A stretch of 64,000 bases of DNA from Sporopachydermia quercuum (GCA_001599295.1 BCGN01000005.1:744001-808000); one strand, 5' to 3'; counted from the first letter of the stretch, positions 21,136 through 32,927 are shown. A program made the numbers and translations. The notes: generated from the sequence alone by a model not told the origin.

Positions 21136-24099
21136 ATGTTTGTTTATAAGCGAGGTATGTTTGAATTGATTGCCACATTTCTAACTATTCTTGAGATTTG
21201 AAGAAGTTTTGTTTCTTTCATATATTAACTAACACGCAATTTAGATGGTCGCAAAGAACGCGTCCAATTTGATAAGGTACACTATTTAATTAATGGAATA
21301 TTGATAATCATTAATAAGTAATAGACTACTGAAAATACTAATACCTCTTTTATAGATTACTGCTCGGATCTCACGACTATGTTACGGTTTATCAGCTGAG
21401 CATGTTGACGCAGTGAAAATCACCCAAAGAATCATCTCTGGCGTTTATGAAGGTGTAACCACAGTTGAATTAGATAACTTGGTAAGTGGATTTGGCATCT
21501 GTTATTTGTTGATGGTTTTGCATCGTTACTAACTTTTAATTCTCAGGCGGCTGAAATTGCTGCCTATATGACTACTATTCATCCTGATTATGCTATTTTG
21601 GCTGCTAGAATTGCTGTTTCAAATCTCCATAAACAAACCATCAAACAATTCTCTCAAGTCATGAAGGTTTTATATGAATACATTAACCCTAGAACGAGAA
21701 AACATTCTCCTATGATCTCAAAGGAGACTTATGACATTATTGCAAGACATGAAGAAGAATTGAATTCGGCTATTGTTTATGAACGCGATTTCAACTATAA
21801 TTACTTTGGTTTCAAAACATTAGAGCGATCTTATTTATTAAGAGTAGATGGCAAAGTCGCTGAAAGACCCCAGCACATGATTATGAGAGTTGCTGTTGGT
21901 ATTCATGGCGATGACATTGATAATGTTATCAAAACTTATAATTTGATGTCTTTGAAGTATTTCACTCATGCATCACCTACTTTGTTTAATGCTGGTACAC
22001 CTCAACCTCAAATGTCTTCTTGTTTCTTGGTTGCCATGAAGGAAGATTCAATTGAAGGCATTTACGATACTCTTAAAACATGTGCATTGATTTCCAAGAC
22101 TGCTGGTGGTATTGGTTTACATATCCATAATATTAGATCAACTGGTTCTTATATTGCTGGTACTAACGGAACATCTAATGGTATTATCCCCATGATGCGT
22201 GTTTTCAACAACACTGCTAGATATGTGGACCAAGGTGGTAATAAACGCCCTGGTGCTTTCGCTTTATACTTAGAACCTTGGCATCCTGATATCTTTGATT
22301 TCATTGACGTGAGAAAGAATCACGGAAAAGAAGAAATCAGAGCCAGAGATTTATTTGTTGCCTTATGGATTAGTGATTTATTTATGAAGAGAGTTGAGGC
22401 TGGCGGTGATTGGTCTTTCTTTTCACCTAATGAAGCTCCAGGTTTATCTGATTGTTACGGTAAAGAATTTGAAGCTTTGTATGAAAGATATGAACGTGAA
22501 GGAAGAGCTGTAAGAACAGTGAAAGCTCAAAAACTTTGGTACTCTATTTTGGAAGCTCAAACTGAAACTGGTGTCCCATTCATGCTTTATAAGGACGCTT
22601 GTAATGAGAAGTCCAATCAAAAGAATCTTGGTGTCATCAAATCAAGTAATTTATGCTGTGAAATTGTTGAATACTCTTCTCCTGATGAAGTTGCTGTATG
22701 TAATTTGGCTTCTCTTGCTTTACCTACTTTTGTTACTGGTGATAGTAAGAAGGGTTGGTACGATTTTGAGAAATTACATGAAGTCACTAAGGTCTTGGTT
22801 CATAATTTGAACAAAATCATTGATAGAAATTATTATCCTGTTCCTGAGGCCAAGTACTCCAACAAGAGAAATAGGCCTATTGCTATTGGTGTCCAAGGTC
22901 TTTCTGATGCCTTTATGGCATTAAGATTGCCATTTGATTCACCTGAAGCTAAACAATTGAATATCCAGATCTTTGAAACTATTTACCATGCTGCAGTTGA
23001 AGCCTCAGTTGACTTGGCCAAAATTGAAGGACCTTATCAAACTTATAAAACATCGCCAGCTGCTAAGGGTCAATTACAATTTGATCTTTGGGGTATTAAA
23101 CCAACTGATTTATGGGATTGGGATTCTTTGAAGAGACAAGTTGCTAAGCATGGAATTAGAAACTCTCTTTTAGTTGCTCCTATGCCAACTGCATCTACTT
23201 CTCAAATTCTTGGTTTCAATGAATGTTTCGAACCATATACTTCTAATATCTACTCTAGAAGAGTTTTGGCTGGTGAATTTCAAATTGTTAATCCATGGTT
23301 ACTTAAGGACCTTGTTGAATTGGGCATTTGGGATGATTCTATGAAGAACAAGATTATCGCTGATAATGGCTCTATTCAAAATATTACAAACATTCCAAAG
23401 GAATTGAAGGAATTGTACAAAACTACATGGGAATTATCTCAGAAAGTCATTATTGATATGGCTGCTGACAGAGGTCCATTCATTGATCAATCACAGTCAA
23501 TGAATATCTACATTAGAGAACCAACCATGAAAAAGCTTACTGCTATGCATTTCTACGGTTGGAAAAAGGGTCTTAAGACTGGTATGTACTATTTGAGAAC
23601 TCAAGCAGCAGCAGCAGCTATTCAGTTTACTGTTGATCAAGAGACTTTAGGTGAAAATGGTAAAACTGTTTCTATGGAAAATTTAAATAGAAAGGAGTAT
23701 GTTGCTAGAAAAACAGTCAAGCAGTCTGTCTACGAAGATGATGGTGCTGATTTCGTTACCCAAATTGAAGAAGAAATTGAAAGCAAAGAATTACCTGTTT
23801 CTCCTGATACTAGTTTTGAAGTTCAAAGTTCTATCAATTCTACTCCTGATACTTTAGCTTCATCTATTGAGAACTCAATTTCATCTTTACAACAAGTAAC
23901 TTTGAATGAAAAGTTTTCTTCTGAATCAGCTAATACCATTTCATCTGCTTCAGATGTGACTCCAGCATCGGAAACTGAAGATTTACCTGCGAAGCTTGAA
24001 GATGAAGAAGATGAAGATTACGCACAAAGGATTTTTGATGAAAAGGTTTTAGCATGCTCAATTGCTAATCCTGGGGCTTGCGAAATGTGCTCTGGTTAG
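21136..24099 (+). CDS. RNR1: Ribonucleotide reductase large subunit Rnr1 (four exons)
   Basis: The large (R1) subunit reduces NDPs to dNDPs. The exons are 21136-21154, 21245-21276, 21356-21481 and 21547-24099; joined they encode 909 aa (S. cerevisiae 888). The three introns have 5' ends GTATGT, GTACAC and GTAAGT and branch sites TTAACTAAC, ATACTAATA and TTACTAAC. The joined start [22 protein letters not shown] is the standard ATP-cone beginning. Catalytic residues fall at conventional numbers: C218 ([13 protein letters not shown]), N427-L-C429-x-E431, C444 ([11 protein letters not shown]). The radical-transfer Tyr pair is in GMYYLRTQ, and the C-terminal CEMCSG redox Cys pair is intact. The linker before that tail is long and Ser/Glu-rich. 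The upstream MCB/SCB-like sites fit G1/S control. Confidence 0.97.
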
Positions 24100-24467
24100 T
24101 AATATTGTGAACTTTTTTTATTGCTTATGATGTTATTTGGTAATTTTCTATTTCATTGGGTTTTGGTAATTTATTCTATCTATTCCATAGTTGCTTTTAT
24201 TATAAAGAATTGTTCATGATTCAGTCAGCTTTACATTATTTAGTGGAATTTTAGTTGTATGGTGCTTTATTGCTTTTGTTAAATAGAGTACATTGTATTA
24301 TAATATTATCTGTAATGTAAACTTGTCGGATAATGATTGTAGTTGCTCGAATAATACAGGAATATAAAAGAACTAATGCCTGTTGTCATCATGAAGATTT
24401 TCCGTATATTCTATTTAAACCATAATATTCGTCCCCTTTATTCTACTTACGCATACAAACAAATTCA
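24100..24467. other. Convergent intergenic region, RNR1 / SEC15
   Basis: These 368 bp are AT-rich and hold the 3' ends of RNR1 and SEC15. I see no gene and no clear structure. Confidence 0.6.
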
Positions 24468-27154
24468 TTAACCATTACTCCGCTTATAATATTTAGAAAT
24501 ACTAGGAAACTTACCGGTAGAACCACTGTCCGATACTGGACTTGATGGCCTACTAACAACTCTTCCTAACGCTGGCAACTTTTCAAATAATTGTTGAGCT
24601 ATCTGTGGCTTAACTAGATTATATTTCTTGATTCTCATACCAGGGTCTCTATAATCATCAGGAGATCCAACCTTCAGTAGTGTGATCGCTTGTCTTAATT
24701 CTGCAAATGTTGTCACTAAGGAGTAATTGTTTCCTTGTGTAGGATCCGAAACATGATTATCCCATTTCAACGACAAATTGGATATAAACTTCTCTAAATA
24801 CATGACATCCAAATCGAAATTATCTAAAGCTTCTCTTGTGATCATTGGACCTGTATCTAATAAAGCCTTCAATAATAAAGACGCTAAATGACTTAAAGCA
24901 TTGTAATACAAGAATCCCTTTATTTTCTCTGGCAAGTTGACAAAAGTTGAACTAATCATCATTTCAAGATAATTCGCTAGATCAACAATATACGCCGATG
25001 GTTCTAAATTTCTAGTAGTTGTTGACCAATTCCAATCAGCCAATTCCAGGAAATCTTCCATTTTCTCATTAGCCATTTTAAACACATTGGATTCTGCTTT
25101 CTTGTAGGCAGACTGTAGAGTTTGCGTTGCCGGTAACGTGAAGTTATACTTTGTAGTTGATAATGAACATTCGTTTAATGTTTTAGTTAATTCTTTTGAT
25201 GCTAGAATGAAAAACTCAAAATTGATTAAGGTTTGAGCCATTTGTTCTCTTGACGTTTGATCAAGCCTGCTAAGTAATGTATCACATACTAATTTGACTA
25301 AAATATCATTCACAGCATTTCTTAATAAAGCATCGATTTCGGCTGGATTATTTAGCAAAAACTCTTCGGCAAACTTGTAATGATTATTGATGAAATTTCG
25401 TATTTGAGCACAACAAACAGGGAATAATTGTGAAAATGGTAGTACTCTTGGAAATGGTTTTGATAATTCAGAAGCATCAGGTTTATACCATGATACTTTA
25501 ATGATCTTATTATAGAGCTCTTCAGAGTTAATAACCATTGGCATAGCATCATCTTCAAGTAAAGAGTCTTGGAAATGAGTTGCAAAATTAAATTTAAGTA
25601 AATGGGAATATCTTTTGAATATATCAATTAGAAAACCATGCAAAGCCTTTGGGTCATAACCATAAGATTCCACTACCTGTAAGAATTCTCCAACGATTTC
25701 TCTAATAGCCAGGAGCTCATCAATATTATCAACTTTTGAAACGTATGAAGTTAAGCATCTAATATATTTCTGAGCAGTAGATGACCAAGCATATTCTATT
25801 TCAGCTTCAGACGATAATTTATATCTCGTACTTTGCATAACTGTTCTTTCTATAACGGCAAACGCTGCAAGCTTTTCTGTAAGACTTCTTAGCACTTCCA
25901 GGTTCATGTTATTAGTATCAATATCAGGCAAGGTACTAGGTTGTGATGCTGATCTTGAATGCCCTTTATAAATAAACGATGAGAGTTTATCACTTCTTTT
26001 GATCCATTCTTTTTTATAGCTCTTTTTCAATTCTTCATCTTCGCCCAAATAATCAAATACAAATATAGCATTGAATATTGGTTTTAGATCTATATGCATC
26101 ATTTTCACCATACTGAAGTTATCACGATCCCGAAGACTGACTTCAACAGGTGAATTCACAGCATATATTTTGAGTGAAGGGTTGTGTTTAACCCTGGATT
26201 TCCATTGTTTTCGTAATTGAGCTGTTCTTGACATAGCTAATGACCCAATTTCGGTTGATTGACGATCTATCGTTAGTAGAAAAGATCTTACATCATTGAG
26301 AATATCTTCTTTAATTATATTTCGTAAGGTAGGTAGCGAGCCGTCTGTAGAAATGATACGTTAGTATACTGCTATTGAGTAAGAATGAAGACATTGATGA
26401 TATATACATACAAATGTGTTTAGCGAAATCATATTGCATGATTTCCGATAAATGAATATCATGAAGTTCATCCAATGCTTTTAAAGCAGGAAAATGTTGT
26501 TTTTGTTTGATCATTTCATGTACCTTGTTTGTTAAATCTAACACCTGTAGACAACTACTTAGTACTAGTGATAGCTCATCTATTCTATCAGCAACTTGTT
26601 TATAATCGATATATAGCTTCTTTTTAACAACTAGTTCTTGACCAGACTGATGAAGCCTGTTATCAATATCTAATATTTGTTCTTGGATTCCTAATGCCCT
26701 TTGATTGACTTTAACTAAATCGTCGACGGATCCCAAAATTGTCTATTTGTAGGCGAAATAGTTAGTACAGTACATTGAAAAGGAAAAACTAAGACATATA
26801 AGCAATAGCCACGCATCAATGGACATATTTTGAAAAAATACTAATACTCACATCTTCACACGTTCGACACGCATTTTCTAATTCTTCTTCTTTCTCTTGA
26901 GATGATATCTTTAATCGATCAATCAAGTTCTCCAGCTGGTTAGCTTCAATTGACTCAGTTATCACTAATGATACTTGCTCCAAATAATCATTTGAAGATC
27001 CATAAGAGCCAGTGTTATTACCTAATGTTCCATCATTGCTATTTGATAAAAGATTTTGTAGATGATTTGATATCTTGTTCAGTTGATCATCATTAACACT
27101 CATATTACTAACAACTGACCCTTTCCGCGGGTTATTGTCTAACGTAATAACCAT
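24468..27154 (-). CDS. SEC15: Exocyst subunit Sec15 (three exons)
   Basis: Sec15 is the exocyst subunit that binds the Rab Sec4 and tethers secretory vesicles. The exons on the minus strand are 27154-26852, 26742-26412 and 26344-24468; joined they give 836 aa (S. cerevisiae 910). Intron 1 (26743-26851) begins GTGAGT with TACTAAC before the AG; intron 2 (26345-26411) begins GTATGT with ATACTAAC. The phases agree at both junctions, reading CRTCED-TILGSVDD and KHI-Y-GSLPTLRN. Exon 2 contains the coiled coil and the KQKQHFPALKALDELHDIHL block typical of Sec15 and Exo84-like folds. The C-terminal domain includes NLPEKIKGFLYYNALSHLASLLLKALL. The N-terminal 60 residues are polar and variable. It converges on RNR1. 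Confidence 0.92.
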
Positions 27155-27951
27155 ACTTAGATAAATGTTTGAATGTTTAATACTTCTACTCCTTTCCTTC
27201 CTATCCTTTTTCCAATCAATTCTCTCAATAAGGCTTCGAAAACTGCTTCCTTTTTATTATAGCTGGGACTTCTCTTGCAGTTCCCTTCACAAGTCTTCGT
27301 CATTTGAACACCACCACTCCTTCAATTATCTGTACGCTTCTTTTTTCCCTGGCTAAATGTAATTGAGACTCTATGATAATCAATCTCACACTACTTCGTC
27401 ACAACATAGAATCTGCCAACAATCAATTAATCTGTATATTCTTATATCATACCAAGAAGCTATGCCAAATAGGCTTTCTTCTACGCAGCCCATACACTGA
27501 CTACAAGAAACTTCCACACTTTATCAGCCAGTCTTTGTTTCCACTCTGTTTGTTGATGATCGTTGTTTTATCTCAAAAGGGCATTGATGTCAGAAGTCTT
27601 ATGAACACCCCCGGAAAATGGACTAACAGGAGACGTGTTTTCTCCCGGATTAAATGTATTCGAGTGTAACTGATAGAGTAATCATAGAATATGATAATTG
27701 AACTATATTGATATTTGGGTGAGAGATTATCAATATCACTCTAACCAAAATTTCTAATTGAGGATGTTGGTGATTTCCTTGAACTAGGAAAATTGGGGAT
27801 TATTCTACCTATAAGGATAATTTTTGACTAATGAAATTACAAATGAAGTGTAGTATTGCTAGATACATTATGCATTTAAACTAATGGTCAGGTATCATAG
27901 TAAGTAACCACAAACATAGCAACACAGACTTGAATCATAACAAAAGGAAGC
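27155..27951. promoter_or_regulatory. Divergent promoter region SEC15 / IRC6
   Basis: This 797 bp interval lies between divergent starts. Short frames on the plus strand here (27165-27356, 27373-27669) are low in complexity and unlike any family I know; I do not call them. No specific site is recognised. Confidence 0.45.
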
Positions 27952-29040
27952 ATGTCAGAAGAATCTATTGGAGACACTGCTATTAGAAATAGGGTTCTGA
28001 TAATAGGCCCGCCAAAAACTGGAAAACTGCGTATCATTAATGACATATTTGGCTCATTACCGCCGGAAATTCCCCAGGAGTCACATTCGGGCATCACTCA
28101 TGATGTTACGATAAGTAACAAATACTACAACGCAGATGTATGTGTTTGGGTAGATGAATTTGGTGCCCGAGATGAACAGAATATGAGTCAAAAACAATTG
28201 AAGAAGGAAATTGAAGAGTGGTGTGATCTGTTTTTGTCTGAAGAAGCTAAAGAAGTACGGGAAGCTATTGCTGTTGTAGTTTTCACTTTTGACCTTTATC
28301 AATCTTACGAGTATGCCCTGGAATCATTTGAGCCTTTGCTTTCATTTATAGAAAGTCTTCAACAAGAACGACAACAGGAGAGGATAATTGAAGAAGAGAG
28401 TGATAATAATGATAATGATGATTTTTCGAAAGATAACTCTGAATTACTGGTTATAGCCGTTGGATTTCCCGTAGATGATTCAGATGGGCTTGAGTTTATA
28501 AAAGAAAATGAAACCTCTTTAGAATCTGCTATAGTGAAGATTGAAGAAAATCTTGAAGATAGATTTCTGAACTATGGAATTGAATTCATAAATGGTGCTA
28601 AGAGAGAAGACAAGAATGAGTATGGAGAGAATGTAGGATTGGCACGGTTGAAGGAAGCAATTGATTCATACCCGTGGAGTACGATGAAAGTTGATAATGA
28701 TGATTATGCTGTGCTATATGAAGAGGCAAATAATGAAATCAAGTCTGAATTGGATTTCGAAGATTTCTTTGGAGACGTACCTCATCTTGATACCTTGAAA
28801 TCTATGGTTCAAAGATTGAATCTGAGTGGTAGATCTGATGAGACTGATAGACGTACTACAAATAATGGGAACAAAAAGGACATAAACGAGTATAATGGAG
28901 ACGATCAATCCATTGAGCAGCTCAATGAGATTATAAAACGTGCATATGAAGTGAGAGCAAAAGTGAAACTGATTGAGTCAGAAGATGAGAAGAAAAAATT
29001 TAGTAGAGAGTTCGTGGAAGAAATAATGAAACTTGTATAG
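27952..29040 (+). CDS. IRC6: Adaptin-binding Irc6 / p34-AAGAB family protein
   Basis: Irc6 is the yeast relative of human p34/AAGAB, a GTPase-like factor that binds AP complexes and helps clathrin adaptor assembly. The frame is 362 aa from an ATG at 27952; S. cerevisiae Irc6 is 237 aa and human AAGAB 315. The start NRVLIIGPPKTGKLRIINDIFG holds a P-loop-like GPPKTGK (residues 19-25) followed by Leu instead of Ser/Thr, so nucleotide binding may be weak. ADVCVWVDEF and AIAVVVFTFDL form the next strands of the small-GTPase-like fold. The extra length is acidic, low-complexity sequence after about 150. The C-terminus (IEQLNEIIKRAYEVRAKVKL) matches the helical AAGAB tail. It diverges from SEC15. 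Confidence 0.82.
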   Translation: MSEESIGDTAIRNRVLIIGPPKTGKLRIINDIFGSLPPEIPQESHSGITHDVTISNKYYNADVCVWVDEFGARDEQNMSQKQLKKEIEEWCDLFLSEEAKEVREAIAVVVFTFDLYQSYEYALESFEPLLSFIESLQQERQQERIIEEESDNNDNDDFSKDNSELLVIAVGFPVDDSDGLEFIKENETSLESAIVKIEENLEDRFLNYGIEFINGAKREDKNEYGENVGLARLKEAIDSYPWSTMKVDNDDYAVLYEEANNEIKSELDFEDFFGDVPHLDTLKSMVQRLNLSGRSDETDRRTTNNGNKKDINEYNGDDQSIEQLNEIIKRAYEVRAKVKLIESEDEKKKFSREFVEEIMKLV

Positions 29041-29360
29041 CTGTTCCTAGCAATGGAGATGGAAAAACTGAAGGTTCGGTACTCTTTTACGTACGTAGTC
29101 GTAATAATACAATGTTAGTAATCTTTAGCGAGAGCAAATTGTTCATTGATTCATTCATTATATGCCTATACCCTAATTAATAATGAAAGTCATTGATTAA
29201 TTCAAATTCAGTATTTTAATAATACTTTAATGCGAATTTCACTTTTGTGTTGCTGTGGAAAGCCCGACGATATTTCATTGAATTTACAATGCAATACATC
29301 AGACTGATTATTCTTAGTCTTACTAATATTTTCATTTGATTTCATTTACTGGTTGATTTG
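29041..29360. other. Convergent intergenic region
   Basis: These 320 bp lie between the stops of IRC6 and the Phs1-like gene. They are AT-rich with no recognisable element. Confidence 0.6.
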
Positions 29361-30224
29361 TCAATCAACTTTGANATGTTGCCATCTCAAGGCGCAAAGC
29401 TTTTTCTTTCTCAAACTTGAATTATGCCAAAAGGTGATTCCCATAATAACCAACATATATCCAAGGGCTCCTTTTGCTACTAAAGCATAATCATAATCTA
29501 ACTCAACTTTCGAGATATACTTGAACGACAACAAAAGCATTACAATATCAGCCTGTATTTCTATTGGTATCGATACTAAAGGCACACTAAATCTTATCCA
29601 TTGAAGCCAGTATGGTACATCAATCAAAGGATATAAAGATACATTAGGCTCCAAGTTAGTACTTTTAGATTTATTGATCTCGAACACTCTTTTCAAGTAA
29701 AGTTTTTTCTTATTCTTGGATGTAAGCGTCAAGTACCTTATACCTTCAAATCCATATCTGATTATATCAAACAGGCAGACAGCTATCAACGAATAGCTAA
29801 AACTCTGATGTTTGCATACAACTGGGAACACATCGAACACAACAAATAGCATATAAAGTCTCAAGAGTAAATATGAAAAAGGTACAGGTCCCAAATTTGT
29901 TGATTGAAAGCCGAAAGCCCAATGTATTATATCTAGCACGTTAAATAGCTGAACTTTTTGATAGAAAAACAGTATACCTGCTGGTAGAAATTTTTTCCCT
30001 ACTAAAGGAAGTAAGATAAGAAACCTAGCAAATAACGCCAACCATAGACTTGCGGATACAAAGTTGTAGAATATGAAATATTTCTCTTTCAACGTCCGTT
30101 TCAATAACTGGTCAATTATTTTCCTTTTCTTAGGATCAAGCTTTGCCTCTTCTTGAGCCAGGTTGTTATTACTAGAGTTCCCAATGTCATTATGAGTAGT
30201 AGTGGTACGTGGTTTAGTGCTCAT
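29361..30224 (-). CDS. Phs1/PTPLA-family membrane protein lacking the dehydratase dyad
   Basis: This 287-residue multi-pass protein is related to Phs1/HACD, the ER 3-hydroxyacyl-CoA dehydratase of very-long-chain fatty acid synthesis. Shared landmarks are YNFVSASLWLALFARF (Phs1 YNLLSAVGW), ILFFYQKVQLFNVLDIIHWAFG and LFDIIRYGFEGIRYL. In Phs1 the catalytic Tyr149 and Glu156 sit in WILYPTGVASE; the colinear stretch here is LVSIPIEIQAD, with Ile219 for Tyr and Asp226 for Glu, and Glu for the Gly. It is therefore probably not an active dehydratase of the classic type. The N-terminal 60 residues are polar, and a 30-residue insert follows the third landmark. The start is the ATG at 30224, since upstream the frame opens only to a TTG. 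Family by recalled alignment; function unknown. Confidence 0.75.
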   Translation of the reverse strand: MSTKPRTTTTHNDIGNSSNNNLAQEEAKLDPKKRKIIDQLLKRTLKEKYFIFYNFVSASLWLALFARFLILLPLVGKKFLPAGILFFYQKVQLFNVLDIIHWAFGFQSTNLGPVPFSYLLLRLYMLFVVFDVFPVVCKHQSFSYSLIAVCLFDIIRYGFEGIRYLTLTSKNKKKLYLKRVFEINKSKSTNLEPNVSLYPLIDVPYWLQWIRFSVPLVSIPIEIQADIVMLLLSFKYISKVELDYDYALVAKGALGYMLVIMGITFWHNSSLRKKKLCALRWQHXKVD

Positions 30225-30866
30225 TGTCGATACGAACGATAATGATATCAAACAAAAGCGAAAAGAAACAATTAAACAATTGTATTGATATCGTCAATTT
30301 GTTAGTAATAAAGAGAAATCAGGTCTAACTAATTCATATATGATTTGCTTGTAAGGCTAATGAAAATGATACTTGGTAATTGTTGATTCAAATAATAAAG
30401 ATTAAAAATAGAAATCTCTACTAACGATGACTTGACATCAAATCTTTTATGATGATTTGGAGATAATTAGACTATCATTTCCGAAATTTTAATTTAAATA
30501 TGCAAAACAGAAAAAGGTTAACTTTCACGAAACTCGAAATGATTGCATATTTTCCGTCTTAAAACATATATGTGAAATATTCTGAGGGTAGGTATATCAT
30601 CAGTATTTTAGTAAAAGATACTAAATATGATAGTTGGGCTTCCCTAAATCATTATCAATAATTGCAATTGTTATTCATTCGGTCTATTGATTAATTACTT
30701 GCACGTAACTCATTAATACTATCGTCTACTGGTTGGACAGACACTACTTGATTAGAATAACGGGGAAATCATAGTTGTATTTACTGGTCTCTGGAAAACT
30801 CTCATTCAACTAGCCTCAATTGGCTAATCAACTCCTACATTATACATCAAACGTGGTGCATCAACC
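30225..30866. promoter_or_regulatory. Divergent promoter region, Phs1-like / ERJ5
   Basis: This 642 bp AT-rich interval between divergent starts holds no further gene. I recognise no convincing factor site. Confidence 0.45.
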
Positions 30867-32012
30867 ATGAGACTCAAGTTCTGGCTGTCAATTCTCTGTT
30901 TTGCTTGTGCAGCACTGGCATGGACGAAAGAAGATTATGAACTTTTTGAGATTCAATCCCAAATTACAGAAGACCTAGGTCGTGATGCAACACTGTATTC
31001 TTGGTTAGACTTACCTAAAGGTCCGAAATCCTCTTTTGAAGAAATCAACAAAGCATATAGAAAACTGTCACGGAAAATTCATCCCGATAAATTGAAATTC
31101 AAAAATGCCAAGTCCAAGCGCGAAAGAAAATTACTAAAGAAGAAGGCTACTGATAGATTTGCTCGTCTGAGCGTGGTTGGTGTTATTCTAAGGGGACCAC
31201 GTAAGGAAAGATACGATTATTTTCTTGAAAAGGGATTCCCCAAGTGGACGGGCAGAGGATACTTCTATACAAAATATAGACCTGGTTTAATTGGAGTTCT
31301 ATTAGGTTTATATGTGTTCGGTTTTGGACTAGTTCATTACGGGGTTCTAGTTTTGAATACTAGAAGTGAGAGAGGAAGACTTGAAAATTATATTGAGTCA
31401 ATTAGAGAAGAAGCTTGGAAATCAAATGGAGGGCTTCCACCAGCTGATTTCGGCTCTCGTAAAATCAGAATGAACAATGGATCAAAAGAAATTGATTTCA
31501 GAGTTGATTTTGATGGTTCAGTCTATTTAGTTGGATATGATGATGAGAATGCTCTATCTAATATTGATATGGACAGTGAAGATGGTGAGTACGAAGAAGA
31601 AGATGGTTGGGAAGTAATTAATGGAAACGGAAAGAAATCTGAGAATGTACGCGAAAAATTGAGGAAACGTCAACAAAAAGCCGCAGCAGAACGAAAAAAG
31701 AAGAACAAACAGAATAATCAAAAAGATAAGAAATCAAAGAAGGAAGGTAATGAAAATGATGGAATCTCATATCATCGCTTGGATATCTCCGATATACCGG
31801 AAGCATCTATTGATAAAACACTATTAATTAGGTCTTTGAAAGCAATTTACAGTTGTACATTAGGAAAGGTAGTGAATACTTCAAAAAGAGAAGGATCTTT
31901 TGGCGCTGAGACAAATGATAAAAACTCATCTGACCCAGCCATAATCAAATCAACTGATGAGTCTATCTTAGCAGGTAATAAGATCATTCAAAAGAGAAAA
32001 AAGAGAAATTGA
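30867..32012 (+). CDS. ERJ5: ER-membrane J-domain protein Erj5
   Basis: Erj5 is an ER-resident Hsp40 partner of Kar2/BiP. It is 381 aa from an ATG at 30867 (S. cerevisiae 295). Residues 1-18 form a signal peptide (LKFWLSILCFACAALA). The J domain spans about residues 42-115 (TLYSWLDLPKGPKSSFEEINKAYRKLSRKIHPDK); the HPD triad is intact at 72-74. A hydrophobic span at about 139-162 (GLIGVLLGLYVFGFGLVHYG) is the expected single membrane segment. The remaining C-terminal region is cytosolic, charged, with an acidic block (DSEDGEYEEEDGWE) and Lys-rich runs (ERKKKNKQNNQKDKKSKKE). It diverges from the Phs1-like gene and converges on DAL3. Confidence 0.9.
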   Translation: MRLKFWLSILCFACAALAWTKEDYELFEIQSQITEDLGRDATLYSWLDLPKGPKSSFEEINKAYRKLSRKIHPDKLKFKNAKSKRERKLLKKKATDRFARLSVVGVILRGPRKERYDYFLEKGFPKWTGRGYFYTKYRPGLIGVLLGLYVFGFGLVHYGVLVLNTRSERGRLENYIESIREEAWKSNGGLPPADFGSRKIRMNNGSKEIDFRVDFDGSVYLVGYDDENALSNIDMDSEDGEYEEEDGWEVINGNGKKSENVREKLRKRQQKAAAERKKKNKQNNQKDKKSKKEGNENDGISYHRLDISDIPEASIDKTLLIRSLKAIYSCTLGKVVNTSKREGSFGAETNDKNSSDPAIIKSTDESILAGNKIIQKRKKRN

Positions 32013-32282
32013 GTACTCTTCAAACTATTAATATCCTTTCTTAGTTCATATTATAATGTACGAATAATCATCTTTTTTCTTTCTTGGAAATGAACATCTC
32101 ATGTTTACACTTATCCACCTTATAAGCTAATTAGAGTTCCATTCTATTNCTTTGAAACAGAACCTAAATTTTCCGCAGCAGTTTGTATAAATCTCCTAAT
32201 CCATTCTCATAAGGGAACCAATCAATATAATTAAAATCCATGAACAATGGTGCGACCTATAACAGCAAATTTTCTGTGTGGG

Positions 32283-32927
32283 TCATAGCTTGGAACACTC
32301 ACCTTCTTGGACATGGAAATTAATCTTAAAGCCTGGTTCAAAATAACACTCCTCACAATCTTCCTCAGGTACACCATTTTCGTGAATTAATACAGCGAAG
32401 TCCAAAGTTTCCTTCAATGCGACCATTGGTGCATGCCACGTACCAACACCATAAGTAACTGCCTGATTTCCCTTAGCAATAAATGCTCTAATTGTTTTAG
32501 GATCAGGCAAGCCATCGCCACTTTCCTTTGCTACAATAACCAAATAGCCGGTACTAGCTTTATCTCTACCCATTGGAACAAATGTCTGAGTAGAGTAAGG
32601 ATGTCTTTCAAGTACCTTTGACAAATAGGTTGCTGATAAAGGCATTCTACTGTCCCATGTGATCAAATGTTCTGGTGGTGAACATCGGAAAATATTCCAA
32701 TTAGCTACAGCAGGGACACCACTTGGTGCAGACGTGTAAGAGTTAATAATGGGTGATGCTTTGAATATCTTTATTGCCGTTCCATAGTTAGCTGATGATG
32801 TACAAACTGTTGAAACTTGATGATCTGCTGACAGTACACCTCCAAAGTCAGCAAACGAGTCCGGTGACAATGGTATGACATCTACTGGTGCAATATTCTC
32901 CACATTAAAAGTTTTCAAAGGAGCCAT
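32283..32927 (-). CDS. DAL3: Ureidoglycolate lyase (Dal3)
   Basis: Dal3 splits ureidoglycolate into glyoxylate and urea, the last step of allantoin breakdown. The product is 214 aa (S. cerevisiae 195). The frame opens upstream to a TTG, but the first ATG is at 32927, giving MAPLKTFNVENIAPVDVIPL. Family features include FADFGGVLS, NIFRCSPPEHLITW, HPYSTQTFVPMGRDK, YLVIVAKES and YGVGTWHAPMVAL, the cupin-like core with the conserved active-site His, Glu and Lys positions. The upstream 0.68 kb carries GATAAG motifs, in keeping with nitrogen-catabolite control known for DAL genes. It is isolated: no other allantoin gene lies in this window. It converges on ERJ5 and diverges from GLC8. Confidence 0.92.
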   Translation of the reverse strand: MAPLKTFNVENIAPVDVIPLSPDSFADFGGVLSADHQVSTVCTSSANYGTAIKIFKASPIINSYTSAPSGVPAVANWNIFRCSPPEHLITWDSRMPLSATYLSKVLERHPYSTQTFVPMGRDKASTGYLVIVAKESGDGLPDPKTIRAFIAKGNQAVTYGVGTWHAPMVALKETLDFAVLIHENGVPEEDCEECYFEPGFKINFHVQEGECSKL

